NCBI GenBank assembly: GCA_035998495.1
Contig: DASYHP010000026.1
Coordinates: forward strand, 1-64,000
Length of the DNA: 64,000 bases
Direction: 5' to 3'
Source of the DNA: Mesorhizobium_B sp035998495
GTDB taxonomy: Bacteria; Pseudomonadota; Alphaproteobacteria; Rhizobiales; Rhizobiaceae
The notes under the pieces were generated by a model. That model saw nothing but the letters and a program-made list of their open reading frames with translations. It made no database searches and had not been told where the DNA came from. The position numbers and the translations under genes were made by a program. This document shows, in pieces, positions 1 to 7,815 of the stretch. Position 1 is the stretch's first letter. Every line of letters begins with the position of its first letter.

Positions 1-1
1 G

Positions 2-163
2 GGCCGGGCATCGGGCCGCACCGCCACCTTCGACGCCTGGCAGTATCTGGAGAACTATGACGACCTCACCGCCGCCTTCGGCCGCAACGTGGATGCCGCC
101 ACACAGCACTTCATCCAGTACGGCTTCTATGAGGGAAGAACCGACGACAACGTATTCGCGTGA
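2..163 (+). CDS. C-terminal fragment of a repeat-containing, probably secreted protein
   Basis: This frame is open from the window edge to a TGA and has no start inside the window, so it is the tail of a longer gene. The 53 visible residues contain one unit of a degenerate repeat: a YLENYDDL segment, then AAFG, then HFIQYG and YEGR. Repeats of this kind (Y-x-x-x-Y-x-D-L ... AFG ... H-(F/Y)-x-x-YG-x-x-EGR) occur in tandem in large extracellular or calcium-binding proteins of Alphaproteobacteria. That family knowledge is from memory, and no enzymatic domain is visible here. An AGGAGG follows the stop directly but leads to no gene. The full protein and its role cannot be judged from this piece. 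Confidence 0.6.
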   Translation, partial: GRASGRTATFDAWQYLENYDDLTAAFGRNVDAATQHFIQYGFYEGRTDDNVFA

Positions 164-231
164 GGAGGTGAGCCAAGCCTGAGCGAGCTTGCCCGAACAG
201 CCCGCCCGGTTCGCCGCAGCGTGCTTCTCCT

Positions 232-456
232 TCACTGTCCCGAGGCATTTGGCGTCACTCGCCGTCCATAGGGCACGCGCAGCCATGCGCGCTCGTGGAG
301 GTAGTAGAGGACCGACTTTGTCGCGACCTCTGTCAGCCCGATGGCGGCAGCGAGCTTGAGACTACCCGTGATCACGAGCGAGATCAGCATCGTGTCCACT
401 GTTCCAGTGATGCGCCAGGAGATTGCCTTGGCCAGGCTGCGCGAGTGAGTATCCAT
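232..456 (-). CDS. DUF2061 family small membrane protein
   Basis: Small protein of 74 residues. The segment SLAKAISWRITGTVDT, a hydrophobic stretch LISLVITGSLKLAAAIGL, and the later TKSVLYYLHERAW block are the hallmarks of DUF2061, a family of short inner-membrane proteins of unknown function found alone or fused to sulfate-assimilation genes. I chose the ATG at 456 because the DUF2061 homology begins a few residues after it. A longer frame to 501 would add 15 residues rich in Cys and Arg with no family support. One hydrophobic segment is clear and a second is possible. It is convergent to nothing obvious and lies in the accessory patch left of tRNA-Pro. Confidence 0.75.
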   Translation of the reverse strand: MDTHSRSLAKAISWRITGTVDTMLISLVITGSLKLAAAIGLTEVATKSVLYYLHERAWLRVPYGRRVTPNASGQ

Positions 457-581
457 AGATGCCGCTCTCGTTGAGCCGCAATCATCGCACCGGATCGGCA
501 CTCAGGCCAACAGCCCGTCTCGACTCCGGCCGCGGCGGGCTTTTGTCGTTTCAGAGCATCGCTGTCATGCTACGCTCGGCC

Positions 582-845
582 ATGACCGCTCCCGGCACCA
601 TCGGCTGGCTGATAGACCATCGGCACTCGCTGTCCCTCACATGCGAGGATTGCGGCCATCACGCGACGCTCGATCCTGCCGCTCTCGCTGCCAAGCTCGG
701 CCGGGATCATTCCTACCTCGCCCCCGACCTCCTGCCGCGCATGAAATGTAGCCAGTGCGGCACTAAGCACCTGGCCCTATCCGTCTCAGGCGCCCAGCCT
801 GGGCAGGACGGGTTGAACGCCTATGCCAAGAGCAAGGGCGTGTAG
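582..845 (+). CDS. Small zinc-ribbon-like protein (87 aa)
   Basis: The protein has two CxxC pairs, CEDC near residue 21 and CSQC near residue 57, spaced as in a treble-clef or zinc-ribbon fold. The first lies in a SLTCEDCGHHA context and the second in RMKCSQCGTKH. The extra His residues beside each pair could also bind metal. Similar small CxxC...CxxC proteins are scattered hypotheticals in Hyphomicrobiales. I chose the ATG at 582; in-frame ATGs at 567 and 459 would extend it with low-complexity sequence that does not look like protein. No strong ribosome-binding site is visible. DNA, RNA or protein binding is possible, but no specific role can be assigned. Confidence 0.6.
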   Translation: MTAPGTIGWLIDHRHSLSLTCEDCGHHATLDPAALAAKLGRDHSYLAPDLLPRMKCSQCGTKHLALSVSGAQPGQDGLNAYAKSKGV

Positions 846-850
846 GGGCG

Positions 851-1081
851 CTAGGCCGGCCAGCCCGTCCACCACGCCTTTACGTCGCCGAGCAGATAGC
901 GCCACCATGCGCCGTTGTGGCCGGGATACCCTGCGCGACGGCACAAGCCTTCGATGCCTGCAATGTTGAGCTTTTGCCAGCCCTCAGCCTCAAACGTCAT
1001 TTCAGCGCGTCCCCCGCTTCGTGTGCGCCAGAAGATTGTAACTCGCGTCGTCGCGATACTCAGCCGCACGGGCTCGCTCAT
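851..1081 (-). CDS. Small tryptophan-rich hypothetical protein (76 aa)
   Basis: I do not recognise this family. The start at 1081 is well supported: a GGAAGGAGGAG Shine-Dalgarno sequence lies 5 bases upstream, one of the best in the window. The protein begins MSEPVRLSI, has no signal peptide or membrane segment, and is unusually rich in tryptophan (six in 76 residues), with clustered WW pairs near residues 59-60 and 70-71. The C-terminal half (LCRRAGYPGHNGAWWRYLL) looks like a compact alpha-helical fold. It lies 118 bases from the 3' end of tRNA-Pro(CGG), on the same strand. The frame upstream of the chosen start runs through the tRNA and is not coding. Confidence 0.6.
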   Translation of the reverse strand: MSEPVRLSIATTRVTIFWRTRSGGRAEMTFEAEGWQKLNIAGIEGLCRRAGYPGHNGAWWRYLLGDVKAWWTGWPA

Positions 1082-1199
1082 CACTCTCCTCCTTCCACTG
1101 GCAAGAACGCGACGGGAACGCCGCGCGAACAAACAGACCAAAGTGTGCGAAGGTTGTGCGGCGGGTGCAAGGGCGAAATGCGGGAACCCTTGGAAATGC

Positions 1200-1276
1200 T
1201 GGTCGGAGTGGCAGGATTTGAACCTGCGACCCCATCGTCCCGAACGATGTGCGCTACCAGACTGCGCTACACTCCG
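1200..1276 (-). tRNA. tRNA-Pro (anticodon CGG)
   Basis: Reading the minus strand from 1276, the acceptor arm CGGAGTG pairs with CACTCCG at 1210-1204, followed by discriminator A and an encoded CCA at 1202-1200. The anticodon stem CATCG/CGATG encloses the loop TTCGGGA, giving anticodon CGG, which reads CCG proline codons. The T arm carries GGTTCAAATCC. Length with CCA is 77 nt. Its 3' end faces the accessory genes at 1-1.1 kb, the usual orientation for an integrated island. Confidence 0.97.
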
Positions 1277-1414
1277 ATGCCAGCGCCGGTGATATAACCG
1301 CGCCGTCCGCGTCCCGCAAGCATTTGCCGCGACGATCCGAAGGACCACGTGCTAAACGCCCCGACCGGAGGCAGCCTTTCCAGACTGCGGCATCGCTTCC
1401 GCCCAGGATTGAGA

Positions 1415-2929
1415 ATGCACATCACGTCCGACGCCCGGCCCAACAGCTTCGCCTTCGAGACCGAGGCTTTGATCAAGCCCACCGGTTTCCGCGAATACGA
1501 CGCGCGGTGGTGGTTCGGCCATCCCGGCTCGGCCAAGCCGCCGGAGCTGAACCTGCTCGGTGTCCAGGCCCTGGGCATGGGATTGGCCACCTTGATCCGC
1601 CGCCGCGGCGTCGGCCCCAAGATCGTGGTCGGGCACGATTTCCGCGCCTACTCGCTCGGCATCAAGCTCGCGCTGGTCTCGGGGCTCATGGCGGCCGGCG
1701 CGAGGGTGAAGGACATTGGGCTCGCGCTCTCGCCCATGGCCTATTGGGCGCAATTCCGGCTTGATGTCCCCTCGGTCGCCATGGTGACGGCCTCGCACAA
1801 CGAGAACGGCTGGACGGGCTTGAAGATGGGCATGGAGCGCCCGCTGACCTTCGGCCCTGAGGATACGAGTGCCCTTAGGGAGATCGTGCTGGGCGGCGAC
1901 TTCGATCTGGTGGGCGGCGGCACACTGGAGGTCGTCGAGGGAGTCCGCGACGCCTATCTCGCCGACGTTTCGGCCGGGCCGCGCCTCATGCGTCCGCTCC
2001 GGGTCGTGGCGGCCTGCGGCAACGGCACGGCCGGCGCTTTCGCGCCCGAGGCGCTCCGTCGCATCGGGGCCGAGGTGATCCCGCTCGACGCTGAGCTCGA
2101 TTTCACCTTCCCCCGCTACAACCCGAACCCGGAAGACCTGGAGATGCTCGGGGCCATCCGGGAGAAGGTGCTCACGGAGGGCGCCGATCTCGGCCTCGGC
2201 TTCGACGGCGACGGCGACCGCTGCGGCGTGGTGGACAATGAGGGGAACCCGCTGTTTGCGGACAAGGTCGGCGTGCTGCTCGCGCGCGACCTGTCGGCGC
2301 TGCACCCGGACGCCCGCTTCGTGGTGGACGTGAAATCGACGGGGCTGTTCGAGACCGACCGCGTGCTTCGCGCCAACGGAGCGGAGACGGAGTATTGGAA
2401 GACCGGCCATTCCTATATCAAGCGTCGCGTCAGGGAGTCGGGCGCGCTGGCCGGCTTCGAGAAGTCGGGCCACTTCTTCTGGGGGCCGCCGCTGGGCCTG
2501 GGCTATGACGACGGGCTCGCCACGGCGGCGGCCGTCTGCCGGACGCTCGACCGCAACCCGGACAAGAGCATGGCCGACCTTGCACGCTCGCTGCCCGTAA
2601 CCTGGGGCACGCCCACCATGTCGCCGCATTGTGAGGACGAGGTGAAATATGGCGTGGTCGCCGAGGTGCTCGCATCTCTCGAACGGATGGAACGGGAACG
2701 GGAACCGTTTGCCAGCAATCCCATCAAGAGCCTCAACACCGTCAACGGCGTCAGGGTGACGGCCCCCGACGGCACCTGGGGCCTGGTGCGGGCCTCGTCC
2801 AACAAGCCGGAGCTCGTGGTGGTCGTGGAGAGCCCGGTCTCGGCGGAGCGCCGGCGGGAGATGTTCGAGGCGCTGGACGATCTGATCCGCCGGCGCCCCG
2901 AGGTGGGGCCTTACAATCAGACGTTCTGA
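1415..2929 (+). CDS. Phosphomannomutase/phosphoglucomutase
   Basis: This 504-residue alpha-D-phosphohexomutase interconverts the 1- and 6-phosphates of mannose and/or glucose in the cytoplasm, supplying GDP-mannose or UDP-glucose precursors for surface polysaccharides. The phosphoserine loop is visible as TASHNENGW with Ser127, the magnesium loop as DGDGD at about 264-268, the sugar-specificity loop as GFEKSGHFF, and the phosphate-binding loop near the C terminus as RASSNKPEL. I chose the ATG at 1415, with AGGA 6 bases upstream; an in-frame codon at 1349 would add 22 residues without family support. Mannose versus glucose preference cannot be told from sequence. It ends 14 bases from the convergent betA stop. 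An exopolysaccharide cluster lies at 51-59 kb and could use its product. Confidence 0.92.
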   Translation: MHITSDARPNSFAFETEALIKPTGFREYDARWWFGHPGSAKPPELNLLGVQALGMGLATLIRRRGVGPKIVVGHDFRAYSLGIKLALVSGLMAAGARVKDIGLALSPMAYWAQFRLDVPSVAMVTASHNENGWTGLKMGMERPLTFGPEDTSALREIVLGGDFDLVGGGTLEVVEGVRDAYLADVSAGPRLMRPLRVVAACGNGTAGAFAPEALRRIGAEVIPLDAELDFTFPRYNPNPEDLEMLGAIREKVLTEGADLGLGFDGDGDRCGVVDNEGNPLFADKVGVLLARDLSALHPDARFVVDVKSTGLFETDRVLRANGAETEYWKTGHSYIKRRVRESGALAGFEKSGHFFWGPPLGLGYDDGLATAAAVCRTLDRNPDKSMADLARSLPVTWGTPTMSPHCEDEVKYGVVAEVLASLERMEREREPFASNPIKSLNTVNGVRVTAPDGTWGLVRASSNKPELVVVVESPVSAERRREMFEALDDLIRRRPEVGPYNQTF

Positions 2930-2943
2930 ACGGGAGCGGAAAC

Positions 2944-4596
2944 CTACCGGTCGCTCACCTGCCAGCGCGGGTTGATCCACGGCTCCTGGTTGGAGCGCGG
3001 CAAGGGCGGGCGGCCCAGGATGTGGTCGGCCGCCTTCTCGCCCGTCATGATGCTGGGCGCATTCAGGTTGCCGTTGGTGACCCGCGGAAAGATGGAGGAG
3101 TCCGCCACGCGCAACCCCTCCACTCCGATCACCCGGCATTGCGGATCGACCACCGCCATCGGGTCGTCGGCGCGGCCCATCCGGCAGGTGCCGCAGGGGT
3201 GATAGGCGCTTTCGGCGTGCTCGCGCACGAAATCGTCGAGCTCCTCGTCCGTCTGCACATGGTCGCCCGGCTGGATCTCGCGCCCGCGATAGGGCGCGAA
3301 GGCAGGCTGCCCGAAGATCTCGCGCGTCAGCCTTACGCAGCGGCGGAACTCCGTCCAGTCGTCGGGATGCGACATGTAGTTGAAGCGAATCACCGGCTTC
3401 GCCGCCGGCTCCGGCGAGCGCAGGGTGATCGATCCCCGAGACTTCGAGCGCATCGGCCCCACATGCGCCTGGAAGCCGTGGCCGCGCGCGGCGGCGCGGC
3501 CGTCATAGCGCATGGCGGCGGGCAGGAAGTGGTATTGGATGTCCGGGTATTCGACCCCCGGCGCCGAGCGCAGGAAGGCGGCCGCCTCGAAGTGGTTGGT
3601 GGCACCCAGGCCCCGCTTGAAGAACAGCCATTCGGCCCCGATCATCGCTTTGGAGAAGGGGTTCAGCACGGCGTGCAGCGTGACGGGCTGGATCGCCTCC
3701 TGCTGGATGTAGAGCTCCAGGTGGTCCTGCAGGTTCTGGCCCACGCCCGGCCGGTCCGCCACCACCTCGATCCCATGCTCGCGCAAATGCGCCGCCGGGC
3801 CGATGCCGGACAGCATCAACAGCTTCGGCGAGTTGATGGAGGACGCCGCGAGCACCACCTCGCGCCGCGCGCGCGCCACGACAAGGCCGCCGCGCGCCTG
3901 CACTTCCACGCCCGTCGCGCGCCCATCCTCGATCACGACTTTCCGTGCCAGGCCGCGGACGAGCCTCACATTTCCGCGCCGGAGGGCAGGGCGCAGATAG
4001 GCGTTGGCGGCCGACCAGCGGCGACCTTGCCAGATCGTTTGCTCCATCGGCCCGAAGCCTTCCTGCTTCTGGCCGTTGTAGTCCTCCGTCAGCTCGAAGC
4101 CGGCCTGCCGGCCCGCCTCGATGAAGGCGGCATAGAGCGGATTCTTCCGCGGCCCGCGCTGGACGTGGAGCGGCCCGTCATTGCCGCGCCAGCCTTCCTC
4201 GCCGCCGTGGCTGTTCTCCATTCGCTTGAAGTAGGGAAGCACGTCGGCGAACGACCATCCAACGGCTCCCTCTTCCGCCCAGAAGTCGAAGTCCCGCGCG
4301 TGCCCGCGCACATAGACCATGCCGTTGATCGACGACGAGCCGCCCAGCACTTTTCCGCGCGGGGTCACCAGGCGACGGTTGTTGAGGTGCGGCTCGGGCT
4401 CGGTGAAGAACCCCCAGTCGTAGCGCGCCATGTTCATGGGGAAGGAGAGCGCCGACGGCATCTGGATCAGCGGCCCCCAGTCGGTGCCGCCGAACTCGAC
4501 CACCGCCACGGTGTGCCGGCCGTCCTCGCTCAGGCGGTAGGCGAGCGCCGAGCCCGCCGAGCCCGAGCCGACGATCACGAAATCGACCTCGATCAT
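2944..4596 (-). CDS. betA: Choline dehydrogenase (GMC oxidoreductase)
   Basis: This 550-residue FAD enzyme oxidises choline to betaine aldehyde, and often on to glycine betaine. The N-terminal dinucleotide fold is VGSGSAG at residues 9-15. The GMC signature GKVLGGSSSINGM follows near residue 78, then TEPEPHLNNRR, QYHFLP and GRGCA-type contacts typical of BetA, and the active-site His in SAYHPCGTCRMG near residue 460. Similarity to E. coli BetA runs the whole length (556 residues there). Its ATG overlaps the TGA of the upstream PLP dehydratase (ATGA), so it is the last gene of the betI operon. No betB is present in the window. Some GMC homologues use other alcohols, but the operon with betC and betI supports choline. 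Confidence 0.92.
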   Translation of the reverse strand: MIEVDFVIVGSGSAGSALAYRLSEDGRHTVAVVEFGGTDWGPLIQMPSALSFPMNMARYDWGFFTEPEPHLNNRRLVTPRGKVLGGSSSINGMVYVRGHARDFDFWAEEGAVGWSFADVLPYFKRMENSHGGEEGWRGNDGPLHVQRGPRKNPLYAAFIEAGRQAGFELTEDYNGQKQEGFGPMEQTIWQGRRWSAANAYLRPALRRGNVRLVRGLARKVVIEDGRATGVEVQARGGLVVARARREVVLAASSINSPKLLMLSGIGPAAHLREHGIEVVADRPGVGQNLQDHLELYIQQEAIQPVTLHAVLNPFSKAMIGAEWLFFKRGLGATNHFEAAAFLRSAPGVEYPDIQYHFLPAAMRYDGRAAARGHGFQAHVGPMRSKSRGSITLRSPEPAAKPVIRFNYMSHPDDWTEFRRCVRLTREIFGQPAFAPYRGREIQPGDHVQTDEELDDFVREHAESAYHPCGTCRMGRADDPMAVVDPQCRVIGVEGLRVADSSIFPRVTNGNLNAPSIMTGEKAADHILGRPPLPRSNQEPWINPRWQVSDR

Positions 4597-5579
4597 GCCG
4601 CCACGAGCCTCGAAAAGTCGGGGAGCGCGATGTTGCCGCCCGTGGCGATCACGAGCGCGGTCTTGCCCGCCGCCTCTACCCGCGCCTCGAGCAGCGCCGC
4701 AAGACCGGCCGCGCCGGAGGGCTCCAGCACCAGCTTCAGCTTTTCGGCCGCTAGCCGCATGGCCCGGCGCACGGCGGCATCGGACACGACCACCCCACGC
4801 ACGCCGGCCTCCGTCACCGCCGCGAAGGGGGCCTCGCCCGGCCTTCGCGCCATCAGCCCGTCGCACAGCGATTTCCCGCCGAGCGGCACCGTCTCGATGC
4901 CGCCCCCGGCCAGCGAGCGGCCCATGCCATCGAAGCCTTCGGGCTCCACGGCGACCAGCTCGGTTTGCGGCGAAATGTGGTGGAAGGCGAGCGCCACGCC
5001 GCCCAGAAGCCCGCCGCCGCCGACGGGGCAGAGCAGAAGGTCAGCAGCCGCACCCCGCGCCGCCAACTGCTCCAGCGCCTCTAGCCCCGCGCCCGCTTGG
5101 CCCGCCACGATCTCCGGGTCGTCGAAGGGGTGGAGCAGCGCCAGGCCTTCCTCGGCCGCGATTTCCTTCGCGCGCGCGGACGCCACTTCCTCCCGCGCCC
5201 GCTCCCCGTGCTCGGTCAGCACCACGCGAGCGCCATAGCTCTTGGTGGCCTCGCGCTTGGCCGCCGGTGCGTCCACCGGCATCACGATCGTCACCGGCAC
5301 GCCCAGCGCCTGTCCCGCCGCCGCCAGCCCTTGCGCGAAATTGCCGGAGGAATAGGCCACGACGCCCTGCCGTCGCTCCTCGGGCGACAGCCGCGTCAGC
5401 CGCCAATAGGCGCCACGAACCTTGAACGAGCCGCCCCATTGCAGCGACTCGGCCTTCACGAAGACCTGCGCCGCGCCGGTTTCCTTGGCCAGAGCGGCCG
5501 AGGGCAGGAGCGGCGTCACGGTGGTGGCCCGCTTCGTCTCGGCATAGGCGCGGCGGAGATAGTCGAGGTCGGGCACCAT
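4593..5579 (-). CDS. PLP-dependent threonine/serine dehydratase-like enzyme
   Basis: Fold-type II PLP enzyme of 328 residues. The Schiff-base lysine is Lys53 in GGSFKVRGA, the substrate loop is SSGNFAQG near 78-84, and the phosphate-binding glycine loop is PVGGGGLLGG near 180. Such proteins deaminate L-threonine or L-serine to 2-oxobutyrate or pyruvate; some relatives are serine racemases or hydroxyaspartate dehydratases. No ACT regulatory domain is present, so it is the catabolic short form. The ATG shares a base with the betC stop (TGATG) and its own stop overlaps the betA start, so it is translated together with choline catabolism. I infer that it may remove serine made from betaine-derived glycine, but the substrate is not proven. 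Confidence 0.85.
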   Translation of the reverse strand: MVPDLDYLRRAYAETKRATTVTPLLPSAALAKETGAAQVFVKAESLQWGGSFKVRGAYWRLTRLSPEERRQGVVAYSSGNFAQGLAAAGQALGVPVTIVMPVDAPAAKREATKSYGARVVLTEHGERAREEVASARAKEIAAEEGLALLHPFDDPEIVAGQAGAGLEALEQLAARGAAADLLLCPVGGGGLLGGVALAFHHISPQTELVAVEPEGFDGMGRSLAGGGIETVPLGGKSLCDGLMARRPGEAPFAAVTEAGVRGVVVSDAAVRRAMRLAAEKLKLVLEPSGAAGLAALLEARVEAAGKTALVIATGGNIALPDFSRLVAA

Positions 5580-7105
5580 CAGCGGCCCCGCGGGAAGCGC
5601 TTGCGCTCTTCGAGCACGTTCAGGTCCATGTGGTTGCGCATGAAGCGCTCGGACGCTTTTTGCAGCGGCTGGAAATCCCAGGGGTAGTAGGCCCCGTTGC
5701 GCAACGCGGGATAGACCACCCAGCGCCGCGCCTGGCTTTCGCGCACCTGGGCATCGAACGCCGTCATGTCCCAGCGCGCGCGCACCTGGGCCATGAAGCG
5801 CTCCACGAGATCCGCGAAACCCGGCTCACCGGCGAGGTTCCTCAGCTCCTGCGGGTCTTCGGACAGGTCGAAGAGTTGCGGCGGATCGAGCTCGCAATGC
5901 ACGAACTTGTGCGGCCCCTGGCGGATCGCCGCCATGGGCGCATAGGAGCCCTCGGCGGCGTATTCCATCAGCACCGGCGCTTCACGCTCCTGGCCTTCCG
6001 TCAGCGGCAGCAGCGACTGCCCGTCCGTCCAGGGCGCGACGGCGCTCATGTCGACGCCAGCCAGCGCACAGAGCGTCGGGCAGATGTCGAGGTTCGACAC
6101 GGGCGCGTCGATCCGGCCCGGCGCGATGCTCGGCCCCGCCACGAGCAGCGGCACGCGGACCGAGCCCTCGTAAAAGCACATCTTGAACCACAATCCGCGC
6201 TCGCCCAGCATGTCGCCGTGGTCGGAGCAGAACAGCACGACGGTGTTGTCGGCCTGCTCCGTGCGCTCCAGCACCGACAAAAGCTCGCCCACGCGGTCGT
6301 CGATATAGGAGATGGAGGCGAAATAGCCGCGGCGCGCGCGGCGCACCTGCTCGGGCGTTATGTCGAAGCTGCCATAGTCGCTCGCCCGGTAGAGCCGCCG
6401 CGAATGCGGATCCTGCCGCTCGAAGGGGATGAAGCCCACCTCCGGCTCCAGCGCCGGAGAAGCCTCGTAAAGGTCCCAATGTTCTTTCCGCGCAACATAG
6501 GGGTCGTGCGGATGGGTGAAGGACACCGTCAGGCACCAGGGCCGGCGCTCCGGGTCGCCCGAGGCGCGAGCGTATTCGTAGAGCTTCTGGCCGGCGAGGA
6601 ACGCGACCTCGTCGTCATATTCGAGCTGGTTGGTGATCTCGGCCGTGCCGGCGCCCGCCACCGAGCCCAGATTGTGGTACCACCAGTCGATGCGCTCGCC
6701 CGGCTTGCGGTAGTCCGGGGTCCAGCCGAAATCGGCGGGGTAGATGTCGGTGGTCAGCCGCTCCTCGAAGCCATGCATCTGGTCCGGCCCCACGAAGTGC
6801 ATTTTGCCCGACAGGCACGTCTGATAGCCCGCCGCCCTCAGGTGATGCGCGAAGGTGGGGATAGAGGAGGCGAACTCGGCCGCGTTGTCATAGACGCCCG
6901 TGCGCGAGGGCAGTTGCCCGCTCATGAAGGATGCGCGCGCCGGTGCGCAGAGCGGCGAGGCCGTGTAGCAGTTGAGGAATCGCGCGGAGCGCTCCGCCAG
7001 CGCCTTGAGGTGTGGCGCATGCAGGAATGGGGCCGGCCCGTCCGGCATGAACGTGCCGTTGAGCTGGTCCACCATGACGATGAGGATGTTGGGTTTCGCG
7101 CTCAC
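5579..7105 (-). CDS. betC: Choline-sulfatase
   Basis: This 508-residue type I sulfatase hydrolyses choline-O-sulfate to choline and sulfate in the cytoplasm, giving sulfur, carbon and osmoprotectant. The catalytic cysteine that becomes formylglycine is Cys53 in the motif CAPAR (C-x-P-x-R). Metal ligands are Asp13 in MVDQ and the CSDHGDMLGERG block. A long stretch (HGFEERLTTDIYPADFGW onward) and the C-terminal choline-sulfatase tail PWDFQPLQKASERFMRNH match Sinorhizobium BetC (512 residues). The start is a GTG at 7105 that overlaps the betI stop (GTGA); this start lies directly before KPNILI. There is no signal peptide, as expected for the cytosolic enzyme. It needs a formylglycine-generating or anaerobic maturase encoded elsewhere. 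Confidence 0.95.
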   Translation of the reverse strand: MSAKPNILIVMVDQLNGTFMPDGPAPFLHAPHLKALAERSARFLNCYTASPLCAPARASFMSGQLPSRTGVYDNAAEFASSIPTFAHHLRAAGYQTCLSGKMHFVGPDQMHGFEERLTTDIYPADFGWTPDYRKPGERIDWWYHNLGSVAGAGTAEITNQLEYDDEVAFLAGQKLYEYARASGDPERRPWCLTVSFTHPHDPYVARKEHWDLYEASPALEPEVGFIPFERQDPHSRRLYRASDYGSFDITPEQVRRARRGYFASISYIDDRVGELLSVLERTEQADNTVVLFCSDHGDMLGERGLWFKMCFYEGSVRVPLLVAGPSIAPGRIDAPVSNLDICPTLCALAGVDMSAVAPWTDGQSLLPLTEGQEREAPVLMEYAAEGSYAPMAAIRQGPHKFVHCELDPPQLFDLSEDPQELRNLAGEPGFADLVERFMAQVRARWDMTAFDAQVRESQARRWVVYPALRNGAYYPWDFQPLQKASERFMRNHMDLNVLEERKRFPRGR

Positions 7106-7695
7106 CGGGCGACTCCCGCCTGAGAAAGCTTGGCCTCCACGAAATCCTCGACGAGCGAAATCGCCGAGGCTGAATTGGGCAGCCCGTCCTTGAGCGCGCG
7201 GCGGATATAGAGCCCGTCGATCAGGGCGGCGGTGGCTTCGGCCGCCCGCTCCGCCTCCTCGCGCGGCAGAAGCGCCGAGAATCCGCTCAGCAGGTTGGCG
7301 TGGAGCCGCCGGGCGTAGATGCGGAGCAGGCGGCGCAGCGGGGCCGAACGCTGGCTCTCGACATAGAAGGCCAGCCAGGCCGCGATGATCTCGGGCCGGA
7401 ACTGGTGGGCGGAGAAGTTGACGGCGACCACCGCCGAGATGCGCGCCCGTGGGCCGGCGGCTTTGGTCAGGGCGGCGCGCACGTCGGAGCCCAGTTCCGA
7501 CAGCAGGTGCCGCATGGTGGCGAACAGCAGCTCGTCCTTGGCGCCGAAATAATGATGCGCCAGCGCCGAGGACACGCCCGCGCGCCCCGCGATGTCGGAC
7601 ATGGTCACGTCGAGCGAGCCGCGCTCGCCGATCGCGGCGATCGCGGCATCGATCAGCGCGCGCTTTCGCAAAGGCACAACGACGGCCCGGCCCAT
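7102..7695 (-). CDS. betI: TetR-family repressor BetI
   Basis: This 197-residue TetR regulator has an N-terminal helix-turn-helix (VTMSDIAGRAGVSSALAHHYF, residues about 30-50) followed by the BetI-type ligand domain; AAWLAFYVESQR and ALIDGLYIRRAL match Sinorhizobium BetI closely. BetI represses bet genes and is relieved by choline. It is the first gene of the operon betI-betC-dehydratase-betA, and its stop overlaps the betC GTG. The ATG at 7695 lies about 30 bases from an 18-bp imperfect palindrome that is a good candidate for its own operator. The divergent thiolase begins 120 bases away and could share the control region. Confidence 0.92.
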   Translation of the reverse strand: MGRAVVVPLRKRALIDAAIAAIGERGSLDVTMSDIAGRAGVSSALAHHYFGAKDELLFATMRHLLSELGSDVRAALTKAAGPRARISAVVAVNFSAHQFRPEIIAAWLAFYVESQRSAPLRRLLRIYARRLHANLLSGFSALLPREEAERAAEATAALIDGLYIRRALKDGLPNSASAISLVEDFVEAKLSQAGVAR

Positions 7696-7724
7696 GCTTG
7701 TCCTCCACGTTCACTCAGCCGTTC

Positions 7725-7742
7725 ATTGACTGATCAATCAAT
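7725..7742. promoter_or_regulatory. Candidate BetI operator palindrome
   Basis: The sequence ATTGACTGATCAATCAAT is an 18-bp dyad centred on TGATCA, with a single mismatched pair. It lies in the betI/thiolase intergenic region, 30 bases upstream of the betI ATG. TetR-family operators are typically dyads of this size, and the half-site resembles the TTGA/TCAA-type BetI box as I recall it. On the minus strand a TTGATC at 7751-7746 could serve as -35, which would place the dyad between the promoter elements. Binding is inferred. Confidence 0.6.
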
Positions 7743-7815
7743 AAAGATCAACTGGAATGGGCCTTTACCTCGTCCCGTCGCAGGACGATATGGATGACGC
7801 ACGGGAGAATGGGCG

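Noticed and set aside
1352..3139. A 595-codon open frame antisense to phosphomannomutase and the end of betA
   Set aside because: High GC content gives long antisense frames here. Both real genes have clear family motifs, and this product shows only low-complexity Arg, Ala and Gly runs.
3022..5238. A 738-codon frame antisense to betA and the PLP dehydratase
   Set aside because: Same reason; it crosses the two overlapped genes and has no domain look.
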